The notes under the pieces: model-generated
What the model saw: only the letters and a program-made list of their open reading frames with translations
What the model was told of the DNA's origin: nothing
Database searches by the model: none
Shown here: positions 17,159-24,672 of the stretch, piece after piece
Layout of the letters: each line of letters opens with the position of its first letter
Position numbering within the stretch: position 1 is the stretch's first letter
From: Clostridium oryzae
GTDB taxonomy: Bacteria > Bacillota > Clostridia > Clostridiales > Clostridiaceae
Length of the DNA: 36,697 bases
Direction: 5' to 3'
Assembly: GCF_002029235.1 (NCBI RefSeq)
Contig: NZ_MZGV01000041.1
Location: forward strand, 1-36,697
Program-made: the position numbers and the translations under genes

Positions 17159-18370
17159 ATGAGCAAATGGATAAATAAGGATTTGCCCGATTTGGTTTTT
17201 TTTCAGGAGGGTCCTGGAATAAGGAATACTCAATACACTGATATTGGTGTGAAATTATTGAATGTTGCTAATCTGCAAGAGGGTAAGCTTGTGCTGGATA
17301 ATACGGGCAGATATATATCTAAGGAAGAAGCATATGGAAGATATAAACATTTTCTTGTGGATGAAGGGGATTTGATAATAGGAAGTTCTGGAATAAAAGT
17401 TGAATATTTCGAGGATAAAATGGGCTTTGCTAATAAGGAACATTTGCCTTTATGCATGAATACGAGTACGATAAGATTTAAAACATTAGATGACAAGAAA
17501 TTAGATATACGATTTTTTATGTACTTTCTAAAGTCTATACTTTTTAAAAAACAAATTGCAAAGCTTATAACCGGCTCCGCACAGCTGAACTTTGGACCTT
17601 CTCATTTGAAAAAGATAAAGGTGACTGTTACAGAAATTGAAATTCAGAAAAAAATTGTAAATGTTCTTGATAAGACTCAATCACTTATAGATAAGCGCAA
17701 TCAGCAGCTAGAAGATTTAGATAAACTTATTAAAAGCATATTCTATCAGATGTTTGGTGATCCCATAAGTAACACTAAGGGTTGGAAAAAGGAGAATGCA
17801 GAAAAACATATAGACATAATTTCTGGGTATGCTTTTAAAAGTGAACAATATTCTGATAATGAAGACGATATTAAAATTTGTGGCGGACTAATAATTTATA
17901 ATGATTATATCGATTGGAGTAAAGCTATTAGATGGAACAGGAATAATGTAGATAATCTAGAAAAGTATTTTCTTAAGGAAAACGATATTGTACTTGCCTT
18001 AGATCGTCCGTGGATATCTGATGGCTTGAAAATTGCCGTAATAAAAAAAGAGGATCTACCAGCTCTGTTGATTCAAAGAACAGCCTGCTTACGCTCAATT
18101 GATATCGATCAATGTTTTTTGTACCAACATTTACAGGATAGATCGTTCAATTTGCATTGTAACGTAACTGAGACAACAGTTCCTCACATTTCAACAAAGG
18201 ATATAACAACCTATCCTTTGATTATTCCACCAATGGAGCTTCAAAGAGAATTTGCTGATATAGTCAAGCAGGTAGAAAATCAGAAAGCTACTATAAAGCA
18301 TAGTCTTTCGGAACTAAAACAGAACTTTAATAGTTTGATGCAGAGAGCTTTTAAAGGTGAATTATATTAA
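17159..18370 (+). CDS. hsdS: type I restriction-modification specificity subunit HsdS
   Basis: DNA-recognition subunit with two target recognition domains. TRD1 spans about residues 1-170. A central conserved helix, about 175-210 (IQKKIVNVLDKTQSLIDKRN), follows and ends in QMFGDP. TRD2 spans about 215-355. A second conserved helix, about 355-403, ends in LMQRAFKGELY. The length (403) is normal. The gene precedes hsdM, an unusual order since hsdM normally comes first. A degraded second hsdS follows hsdM, and no hsdR is present in the window. By itself this subunit would direct the methylase to a bipartite site that cannot be predicted from sequence. Confidence 0.93.
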   Translation: MSKWINKDLPDLVFFQEGPGIRNTQYTDIGVKLLNVANLQEGKLVLDNTGRYISKEEAYGRYKHFLVDEGDLIIGSSGIKVEYFEDKMGFANKEHLPLCMNTSTIRFKTLDDKKLDIRFFMYFLKSILFKKQIAKLITGSAQLNFGPSHLKKIKVTVTEIEIQKKIVNVLDKTQSLIDKRNQQLEDLDKLIKSIFYQMFGDPISNTKGWKKENAEKHIDIISGYAFKSEQYSDNEDDIKICGGLIIYNDYIDWSKAIRWNRNNVDNLEKYFLKENDIVLALDRPWISDGLKIAVIKKEDLPALLIQRTACLRSIDIDQCFLYQHLQDRSFNLHCNVTETTVPHISTKDITTYPLIIPPMELQREFADIVKQVENQKATIKHSLSELKQNFNSLMQRAFKGELY

Positions 18371-18426
18371 TTTTAACTTTACTTGTTTGAGGATATAAAT
18401 GTGATTATAGAAAGGGAAGTGACTTA

Positions 18427-19887
18427 ATGATAACAGGAGAACTAAAGAGCAAAATTGATAAGATATGGGAAGTTTTCTGGACTGGTGGAATAACCAATCC
18501 GTTAGAAGTTATAGAGCAGTTTACTTATTTATTATTTATTAAACAATTAGATGATGTAGAAACTATAAAAGAAACAGAAGCAAGCTTCTTAGGATTAGAG
18601 TATGAAGGAATGTTTCCTGCAGAATTTCAGCAATGCAGGTGGAGCAAGTTTAAAAATTTAGGCTCAGCAGAAGAAATTTATAATGTTGTGCTTAACGGTG
18701 TATTTCCATTCATTAAGAATTTACATCAAGATGGTGACTCTGCATATGCAAAGTACATGGGGGATGCCATATTTAAAGTACCTACACCTGCTATGCTAAC
18801 AAAGCTTATTGATGGTATTGATTCGTTAAATTTAGGTGATGCGGATACAAAAGGTGATCTATATGAATATTTACTTTCAAAGGTTGCAACAGCAGGTACT
18901 AATGGACAGTTTAGAACTCCAAGGCATATCATCAAAATGATGGTAGACTTAGTTAAGCCTACGCCTTCAGATGTTATAATCGATCCAGCTATGGGTTCGG
19001 CAGGTTTCCTAGTGGAAGCACAGAACTATTTAAGAGTGCACGAAGCAGATTTGTTTCTAAATGCGGGGCTGAGGGAGCATTTTAATAATGATATGTTTCA
19101 CGGCTTTGATATAGATACGACAATGTTAAGGATCGGTGCGATGAATATGCTGCTGCATGGAGTAGACAACCCTAAGATTGAATATAGAGATAGTTTGTCT
19201 GAAATGAATACAGATAATGAAAATTATACACTTGTGTTAGCAAATCCACCATTTAAAGGTTCGCTGGATTACGAGGCAGTTTCCGTTGATTTGTTAAAGG
19301 TGACTAAAACCAAAAAGACAGAACTGTTATTCCTTGCTCTATTCCTTAGGATATTGAAAAATGGAGGTAAAGCTGCAGTTATTGTCCCAGATGGTGTTCT
19401 TTTTGGAAGCAGTAATGCTCATAAACAAATTAGAAAAGAAATCGTAGACAACAATAAACTGGATGCCGTGATTTCGATGCCAAGTGGGGTATTCAAACCA
19501 TATGCAGGAGTGTCTACAGCAATATTAATATTTACAAAGACTGGAGCAGGCGGAACTGATAACGTATGGTTTTATGATATGAAGTCTGATGGCTTCAGCT
19601 TGGATGATAAAAGGCAGCCAGTAAATGATAATGACATCCCTGATATTGTACAACGTTTTAGTAATCTGGAAAAGGAAATTGACAGAAAGCGTACTGAGCA
19701 GTCGTTTTTCGTACCAGTGGAAGAAATTAAAAACAATGCTTATGATTTGTCTATTAACAAATATAAAGAGATTGAATATGAAGAAGTGCAGTACGATGCT
19801 CCGACAGTGATACTTAAGAGAATTAATAAACTGGAAGATGAAATCCAACGAGGATTAATTGAGCTGGGGAAGATGTTGGAGGGGTAG
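18427..19887 (+). CDS. hsdM: type I DNA methyltransferase subunit HsdM
   Basis: N6-adenine methyltransferase subunit (486 residues). The N-terminal helical domain includes ITNPLEVIEQFTYLLFIKQLDD. S-adenosylmethionine motif I is D186-PAMGSAGF and catalytic motif IV is N273-PPF, both intact. GGGAAGTGA precedes the ATG. It lies 56 bases after hsdS and just upstream of the hsdS remnant, whose start codon comes three bases after the hsdM stop. With no hsdR nearby, an orphan methylase role is plausible; hsdR could also be elsewhere in the genome. Confidence 0.95.
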   Translation: MITGELKSKIDKIWEVFWTGGITNPLEVIEQFTYLLFIKQLDDVETIKETEASFLGLEYEGMFPAEFQQCRWSKFKNLGSAEEIYNVVLNGVFPFIKNLHQDGDSAYAKYMGDAIFKVPTPAMLTKLIDGIDSLNLGDADTKGDLYEYLLSKVATAGTNGQFRTPRHIIKMMVDLVKPTPSDVIIDPAMGSAGFLVEAQNYLRVHEADLFLNAGLREHFNNDMFHGFDIDTTMLRIGAMNMLLHGVDNPKIEYRDSLSEMNTDNENYTLVLANPPFKGSLDYEAVSVDLLKVTKTKKTELLFLALFLRILKNGGKAAVIVPDGVLFGSSNAHKQIRKEIVDNNKLDAVISMPSGVFKPYAGVSTAILIFTKTGAGGTDNVWFYDMKSDGFSLDDKRQPVNDNDIPDIVQRFSNLEKEIDRKRTEQSFFVPVEEIKNNAYDLSINKYKEIEYEEVQYDAPTVILKRINKLEDEIQRGLIELGKMLEG

Positions 19888-19890
19888 AAC

Positions 19891-20546
19891 ATGAAGTATG
19901 TGAAGCTGGAGGCTTTGTGTTCAATAATAACTGATGGAAGAAAAGCAGTTGTAAAAGTGTAACTACAAAAATAGGCTCTGGATCAACTCCGAAAGGTGGA
20001 AATTCTAATTACAAGACAACAGGTATTTCATTGATTAGGAGTATGAATGTTCATAATAATGAATTCATATATAAGGATTTAGCATTTATTGATGATGAAC
20101 AGGCTAAAAAATTGAACAATGTAATTGTAGAACCTGAAGATGTATTATTAAACATAACTGGTGCATCTGTAGCTAGATGCTGCATAGTTCATAACAGAGT
20201 TTTACCAGCTAGAGTTAATCAGCATGTTTCAATTGTGAGGGTAAATAAGGAATATATTCTACCTATATTTCTAAGTTATCAGTTTACTAATGATAGTTAT
20301 CAAAGACTAATGAGGAATGTTGCCACAAGCGGTGGAGCTACGAGAGAAGCTATTACTAAACAACAAATAGAAGAATATGAGATAATTGTACCGCCCATCG
20401 AACTTCAAAATCGGTTTAATACTTACGTTCAGCAGATAGAACAGCAAAAATTTTTATTACAGCAGAGCTTGTCAGAATTTCAGCAAAACTTCGAAAGTCT
20501 GATGCAGAAAGCTTTTAAAGGCGAATTATTTCCAGACGCAGGTTAG
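19891..20546 (+). pseudogene. deleted and frameshifted second hsdS (single TRD left)
   Basis: A good start (GGAGGGG, then ATG at 19891) begins a normal HsdS N-terminus, MKYVKLEALCSIITDG, but this frame stops at 19962 after 23 codons. A different frame, open from about 19935, reads WKKSSCKSVTTKIGSGSTPK and continues to 20546 as a TRD with the C-terminal helix (LMQKAFKGELFPDAG). In HsdS proteins the GWK-type text marks the end of the central conserved region, so the first TRD and the central helix (roughly 190 residues) have been deleted and the ends joined out of frame at about 19931-19938. The remaining half-subunit is probably untranslated. It could act as a silent TRD donor, although its conserved helix differs clearly from the intact hsdS. 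Confidence 0.8.
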
Positions 20547-20577
20547 AGAACAAAAATATATCAGTTGGAGTAGATAG

Positions 20578-20633
20578 AAATGCTGTATTAATGCAGGAGC
20601 CTTTCATAAGCGTAGGCAGCATTGTTTCTTTAT
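20578..20633 (+). terminator. weak hairpin after the hsd genes
   Basis: AATGCTG (20579-20585) pairs with CAGCATT (20617-20623), followed by GTTTCTTTATT. Modest stem with a large loop; possible terminator. Confidence 0.35.
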
Positions 20634-20687
20634 TCTAGTATAGGAAAGTGTAGATTTTTGCATATAAAGAAGTAAAAGATTAGCACT

Positions 20688-21018
20688 AAATAAAAAAACA
20701 GTACATATGTTTACAAAGTAATTAGAAAGAAACAGTAATATATTTTAAATTAGTGAATTAAGAGAGCAAGTCAACATAAGTAATATAATAAAAGCATTTT
20801 GTGAATACTAAGAGCTAGGGCATAAAAAAGATTACATCAGAAGTAGGCATTTGGAGTGAGTTTAGTAATTACCCATGTCTTTGAGGGGAATTTCCGTTAA
20901 GATGGCGAATTGTTTGAGGCGCAGCCGAGTTATGAGCCATTAGGAAATTTGCCTCAAAGATGTGGTGTAATTACTTAATGAACGGAATTAGCCTACGTAG
21001 GATGTAATGTTTTTTTTA
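20688..21018. repeat. interspersed structured repeat, copy A
   Basis: It fills most of the gap between the hsdS remnant and the alcohol dehydrogenase. A leader of about 140 bases (ending TAAGAGCTAGGGCATA) is followed by a long branched hairpin. The outer stem is ATTACATC (20831-20838) with GATGTAAT (21001-21008), next to GTAGGC/GCCTAC. The long middle arm is 20864-20895 with 20943-20975, and the apex is ATGGC/GCCAT and GGC/GCC. Eight Ts follow on the plus strand (21010-21017), and As before the stem give a T-run on the minus strand. It is about 80 per cent or more alike to copy B at 30943-31275, with compensatory changes in the stems. It probably works as a bidirectional terminator; any further role is unknown. 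Confidence 0.8.
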
Positions 21019-21092
21019 TTTTTGAAGGAAATAGTATATTAATTTTTGACTTGTACAGACTAATTTTATCAGCTATAGAGAGGAGTAATATA

Positions 21093-22223
21093 ATGAAAGC
21101 GGTTGTGTATGGTGGGATAAATGATGTAAAAGTAAAAAATGTAGCAGATCCTGAGATAAAGAAAGATGATGACATTATTGTTAAAATAACTTCTACAGCA
21201 ATATGCGGATCAGATTTACACCTCATTCATGGAATGGTCCCCAATATGCCTCATGGATTTATTTTAGGACATGAGACTATGGGCATAGTTGAAGAGACAG
21301 GCAAAGATGTTCAAAAGGTAAAAAAAGGAGATAGAGTAATAGTACCATTTCCGATAGCGTGCGGTCATTGTTGGTATTGCGAACATGAGTTATGGAGTCA
21401 GTGTGACAATTCAAATCCACATGGTGAAGTCGGAGCAATATTTGGATATAGTGAAACCTATGGCGGCTATGACGGAGGTCAAGCAGAATATATCAGAGTA
21501 CCTTATGCTAATGTAGGACCTATGGTGGTTCCAGATGAACTGACTGATGAGCAGGTACTTTTTTTAACAGATATTTTGCCTACGTCTTATTGGGGAGTTG
21601 AAAACGGCGGAGTAAAAAAAGATGACACGGTTGTAGTCTTAGGTTGTGGTCCTGTTGGATTATTAACAATTAAATGGGCTGCTTTCCAAGATGCGAGAAG
21701 GATTATAGCAGTGGACTGCGTAGATTATAGATTGGAGCATGCTAGAGGCTATAGCGGTGTAGAAGTTATTAATCTAAAAGATCACGACAATACAGGTGAA
21801 TATATTAAAGAGATTACTCACGGTGGAGCAGATGTGGTAATTGATTGTGTTGGACTTGATGGAAAAATGTCTGCATTTGAAAAGATTGAAACAGCATTAA
21901 AGCTTCAAGGGGGTTCAAAATCTGCTATTGAGATAGCAACTCAGGCAGTTAGAAAAGGAGGGACTGTATCGCTGGTAGGTGTTTACGGTTCTAAATATAA
22001 TCTTTTTCCGTTAGGTGATTTTTTTTCAAGAAATATTACGCTAAAAATGGGTCAATGTCCTGCACATAAATATGTAAACAGGATATTAAATTTAATCGAA
22101 GGGGGTAAATTTGATGCTACGGATATTATTACGCATCGCTTATCATTGGATCAAGGTGAACATGCTTATGAAATATTTGATAAAAAAGAAGATAATTGTA
22201 TCAAAGTAGTATTAAAGCCTTAA
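21093..22223 (+). CDS. zinc-dependent alcohol dehydrogenase (MDR superfamily)
   Basis: NAD(P)-dependent medium-chain dehydrogenase of 376 residues, closest in motifs to glutathione-independent formaldehyde dehydrogenase-like enzymes. Catalytic zinc ligands lie in ICGSDLH and GHE. The structural zinc loop has its cysteines in CGHCWYCEHELWSQC. The Rossmann motif is LGCGPVGLL. AGAGGAG stands before the ATG at 21093; an in-frame start at 21051 lies upstream without a binding site. The gene is monocistronic, with a terminator at 22223-22250. The physiological alcohol or aldehyde is unknown. Confidence 0.92.
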   Translation: MKAVVYGGINDVKVKNVADPEIKKDDDIIVKITSTAICGSDLHLIHGMVPNMPHGFILGHETMGIVEETGKDVQKVKKGDRVIVPFPIACGHCWYCEHELWSQCDNSNPHGEVGAIFGYSETYGGYDGGQAEYIRVPYANVGPMVVPDELTDEQVLFLTDILPTSYWGVENGGVKKDDTVVVLGCGPVGLLTIKWAAFQDARRIIAVDCVDYRLEHARGYSGVEVINLKDHDNTGEYIKEITHGGADVVIDCVGLDGKMSAFEKIETALKLQGGSKSAIEIATQAVRKGGTVSLVGVYGSKYNLFPLGDFFSRNITLKMGQCPAHKYVNRILNLIEGGKFDATDIITHRLSLDQGEHAYEIFDKKEDNCIKVVLKP

Positions 22224-22250
22224 AAAAGGTACCTGTATGGTACCTTTTTA
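22223..22250. terminator. bidirectional terminator between convergent genes
   Basis: AAAAAGGTACC, loop TGTAT, GGTACCTTTTT. It is symmetrical, with a T-run on each strand, and overlaps the ends of both the dehydrogenase and the NifX-like gene. Confidence 0.9.
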
Positions 22251-22595
22251 ATGTTCACAATGATGATTGCAAACAACATTTTTATCTTTTAAATTTCCTT
22301 TCAGATACTCTTCTATGACCATCTTATATTCACCAGCGGCACCTTTTATTACTTTTAAGTTACAGTTTTCTAAGCCAGCTATCGCTCCGCCGCCTATTCC
22401 GCCTGCTATTACTACAGATACACCATTTTTAACAAGCAAGTCTGCCAAACCTTCATGTTGATGCGCTAAAGCAGCTGTTGAAATTTCTTCAGCATTATTA
22501 ATTTTTCCATTGTCCACCGATACTATTACAAAGCTTTTACTTGTTCCAAAATGAGGATTAATCATGTTTCCTACGTTAGGTAATGCTATCTTCAT
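22248..22595 (-). CDS. NifX/NifB-type dinitrogenase cofactor-binding family protein
   Basis: A 115-residue protein of the NifX/NafY/NifB-C-terminal fold (PF02579 type). It starts MKIALPNVGNMINPHFGTSK and has the conserved HFG motif, the SVVIAGGIGGGAIAGLE core and a His/Cys-rich tail (CNHHCEH) that could bind metal. Small proteins of this family occur widely in anaerobes without nitrogenase and are thought to bind iron-sulfur or related clusters. TAAGGAGGA precedes the ATG. No nif gene is seen in the window. Confidence 0.88.
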   Translation of the reverse strand: MKIALPNVGNMINPHFGTSKSFVIVSVDNGKINNAEEISTAALAHQHEGLADLLVKNGVSVVIAGGIGGGAIAGLENCNLKVIKGAAGEYKMVIEEYLKGNLKDKNVVCNHHCEH

Positions 22596-22923
22596 TAAAA
22601 ATTCCTCCTTAATTTATAAACTAATAAAAGTATAGCAATGTAAATCGTTATTGTCAAATGCCAATTACGTAACGTTCGATTTTCTAATTCATATTTCGAT
22701 GCTTAAACTTGATATGTTCGAAAAAAACTTCAATTTTAAGCAAAAATATATTAAAAAATATTAATTTGAGCATGAAAAGCTATTTTGAAATTTATTATTT
22801 GTACGATATATATATTAAGAATTTATTTATATATTTTACGCTTAAGGAACAAACGCAGATACATATTAGTTAAAGTATTCAATACAACAGATAAAAGTTA
22901 TGAGAAACGGCGGTGGGTTCAAG
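22596..22923. other. AT-rich intergenic region, no gene seen
   Basis: About 330 bases between two divergent genes. The nearest structure is a set of A/T tracts; no confident promoter, hairpin or coding sequence was recognised. Confidence 0.4.
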
Positions 22924-23331
22924 ATGGGGCTAAGCAGTAAATTGATTTTAGAAGATGTAGAGTTAGAATTCAATTTAGTTATGAAAGAGTTTTCACGTTA
23001 TTTAAAGAAACAATTGAAAACCAAGCAAGTAATAGAATTGTGTGTAAAAAATATGAAACAATATATGAGGTGGGCCTATACAGAAAAGAATTACAAATAC
23101 CTAACGAAAGTAAATAAGAATGAAATGTATAGATATGAGATCTTTCTGAATGAAATAAAAAAATATAAATATAATACAATAAAGCAAAAAATTAGAATAA
23201 TATTAATATTTAATAAATTTATGGACAGTTTTACAGCTCAACATAATATGGATGGATTGTTCGATGAGAGCAAAATCTGCAAACGTAAAAAGCAATATAA
23301 TTATATAACCAAGACGTATATTAAATTGTAA
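22924..23331 (+). CDS. core-binding (SAM-like) domain-only protein, integrase N-terminal type
   Basis: A small basic, helical protein of 135 residues. The pattern EFSRYLKKQLKTKQVIELCV, then MKQYMRWAYTE, then YNTIKQKIRIILIFNKFMD resembles the N-terminal core-binding domain of tyrosine recombinases. No catalytic R-H-R-Y domain follows, either in this frame or nearby. It may be the relic of an integrase or a stand-alone DNA-binding protein. The start at 22924 follows GGTGGG by about six bases; the ATG at 22900 lacks a binding site. The interspersed repeat leader C follows closely at 23371. Confidence 0.5.
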   Translation: MGLSSKLILEDVELEFNLVMKEFSRYLKKQLKTKQVIELCVKNMKQYMRWAYTEKNYKYLTKVNKNEMYRYEIFLNEIKKYKYNTIKQKIRIILIFNKFMDSFTAQHNMDGLFDESKICKRKKQYNYITKTYIKL

Positions 23332-23370
23332 AAGGTACTTGGTACTATAATGGCAATATCTATTCTACAT

Positions 23371-23466
23371 TAGTATATTTTAAAGTTAATGAGTTAAGAG
23401 AGAAAGGTAATAGAATTAATAAAATAAAAGTATTATATAAAGATTAAGAGATAGGGCATAAAAAAG
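23371..23466 (+). repeat. interspersed repeat leader, copy C (hairpin part missing)
   Basis: It matches the leader module of copies A, B and D (starting TAGTATATTTTAAAGTTAAT and ending TTAAGAGATAGGGCATAAAA). Instead of a hairpin, the module runs straight into a gene fragment at 23468. Copies A, B and D carry the same end, TTAAGAGNTAGGGCATA. Confidence 0.7.
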
Positions 23467-23467
23467 T

Positions 23468-23662
23468 GTGGTTATTGACAACCAAATTGGGATTTTCTTG
23501 GGAAGTGTAATATTACTGTTTGGCTTATGTATGAAGCCAATGACTGACCATTATGCTTTTGTTGTTGTAGTGGAAATTATATCTTATTTAGTTATAAACT
23601 ATCTGCATATGCTAAGAGTAAATAAAATAAGCATGGCGGATGCATTAAAAAATAGAGATTAA
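23468..23662 (+). pseudogene. possible C-terminal fragment of an FtsX-like ABC permease
   Basis: 64 codons with two hydrophobic segments (GIFLGSVILLFGLCMKP and YAFVVVVEIISYLVINYL) and a basic tail, LRVNKISMADALKNRD. The tail resembles the end of FtsX/MacB-type permeases, which finish with a helix and a K-I-S-x-x-[DE]-A-L-K motif. There is no good start: a GTG at 23468 has no ribosome binding site. The frame opens just after repeat copy C, and a good terminator follows. This looks like the 3' remnant of a permease gene joined to the repeat. The family assignment is tentative. Confidence 0.4.
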
Positions 23663-23671
23663 AAGCATTTT

Positions 23672-23711
23672 AGTTCATGAAGCAGGTGAGATGTTTCATG
23701 AACTTATTTTT
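23672..23711 (+). terminator. rho-independent terminator after the permease-like fragment
   Basis: AGTTCATGAA with TTCATGAACT, a perfect ten-base stem, followed by TATTTTT. Confidence 0.8.
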
Positions 23712-23880
23712 ACTCTCAAGGAAGTGCACATAGAGCAGTTTAGTCCATGAGAAATTATATTTTTTTACCAAAGTTATACGCGTACAGTACGATAAAAGTA
23801 GTAAATAAATTGCTTTTTAAACTGTTAATAAATTGCAAGTAAAACAAATGATAAATTTTTGAATGGGGAGGTTGAAGCAA

Positions 23881-24243
23881 ATGAAGAAAAGTGATTACAG
23901 TAATTTATCGAATAGGGACAGTATGTTCCCCAAAGAACGAAGAATTAGAAGAAGAAGAAAGTATGATGAACAAATTAAAATTGTATCAAGAAATATTGAT
24001 AAAGTAGATATTGAAGTAACAGGAGTAGATATTTCTATTTATGGTATTGGATTTATATCAGATAGTAATTTTGAAAAGGATGATATCTTAGAGATGCTGT
24101 TTTATTATGAGAGTATTACAATACCTGCCATTATTGAAGTTACACATTCAAACCTATACGATGATGGCTTTTTTACAGGAGGTAAATTTATTGGAATGCA
24201 AAATTTATATAGAGAAATATTAAGAGAATTTTTAGACAAGTAA
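23881..24243 (+). CDS. PilZ-domain cyclic-di-GMP receptor
   Basis: A 120-residue single-domain protein. The c-di-GMP-binding signature is complete in outline: an arginine-rich RRIRRRRKY segment (RxxxR) near residue 22, then the D-x-S-x-x-G motif as VDISIYGIGF near 50, followed by beta-barrel strands. It probably transmits c-di-GMP levels to motility or surface functions. The start at 23881 has GGGAGG ten bases upstream; an ATG at 23863 lies on that site. Repeat copy D begins directly after the stop and provides a strong terminator. Confidence 0.85.
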   Translation: MKKSDYSNLSNRDSMFPKERRIRRRRKYDEQIKIVSRNIDKVDIEVTGVDISIYGIGFISDSNFEKDDILEMLFYYESITIPAIIEVTHSNLYDDGFFTGGKFIGMQNLYREILREFLDK

Positions 24244-24244
24244 A

Positions 24245-24336
24245 GCAGTAAAATATTTTGAAGTTATTACGTTAAGGTAAGAGGCAACAAAAGCAATATA
24301 ACAAAAGTATTTTGTGAATATTAAGAGTTAGGGCAT
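24245..24336 (+). repeat. interspersed repeat leader, copy D
   Basis: It aligns with the leader of copy A over about 90 bases (starting at CAGTAAAATATTTTGAAG and ending TTAAGAGTTAGGGCATA). It begins immediately after the PilZ stop codon and is followed by its own, unrelated hairpin at 24340-24396. Confidence 0.7.
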
Positions 24337-24339
24337 AGG

Positions 24340-24396
24340 AAATGTTGTTGTGGCATTACGGATCAATCTCCGTAGTGCCACAACATTTCATTTTTT
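24340..24396 (+). terminator. strong terminator in repeat copy D
   Basis: The 15-base stem TTGTGGCATTACGGA/TCCGTAGTGCCACAA (one G-U pair) is extended by AAATG/CATTT with a bulge; a run of six Ts follows. It closes the PilZ transcript. Confidence 0.9.
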
Positions 24397-24402
24397 ACTC
24401 TG

Positions 24403-24427
24403 TAGGAATTTATGATTTTTGCCAATT
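24403..24427 (+). repeat. 25-base tail repeat, first copy
   Basis: The 25 bases beginning TAGGAATTTATGATTTTT recur without mismatch at 30859-30883. In both places they stand a few bases downstream of a repeat-family hairpin and its T-run. Confidence 0.8.
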
Positions 24428-24611
24428 ATGGATGGCTTTTAACTGTGTATGAATAAACTGTATATGTCGTTAAAAGAATGTAACTATATAATATACGAAG
24501 TAATATGAAGATAGCTCTTAAGAAAATACTAATAAATAAACAAACAAGAAAAATAATTTGGGAGAAGTAATATAGAAAATAATACTTTGTAAATGCATAG
24601 AGTCGGCATAG

Positions 24612-24672
24612 GGTAGGAAGTGGTTGGAGGAGGCATTTTCCAGCCGGCGGAAATCACTTCCTACCATTTTTT
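24612..24672. terminator. repeat-family hairpin E beside the MFS exporter
   Basis: GGTAGGAAGTG (24612-24622) pairs perfectly with CACTTCCTACC (24655-24665). The loop contains GGAGGCATTTTCCAGCCGGC, and six Ts follow on the plus strand. The preceding 60 bases (ending GAGTCGGCATAG) look like a diverged leader module. Its loop and 3' arm are closely related to hairpin F at 30791-30852. Confidence 0.75.

Noticed and set aside
17159..20546. Site-specific inversion (shufflon-like) between the two hsdS genes
   Set aside because: Both hsdS sequences are in the same orientation, no recombinase lies next to them, and their conserved ends are too different in DNA sequence for simple exchange.
20765..20860. 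Protein-like reading of the repeat leader (SELREQVNISNIIKAFCEY then stop, ELGHKK)
   Set aside because: The frame is similar in the copies but contains stops at different places, has no start or ribosome binding site, and the similarity is explained by repeat homology alone.
22248..22595. Nitrogen-fixation locus
   Set aside because: Only a single small NifX-like protein is present. Such proteins are common in non-fixing anaerobes and no nif gene is nearby.
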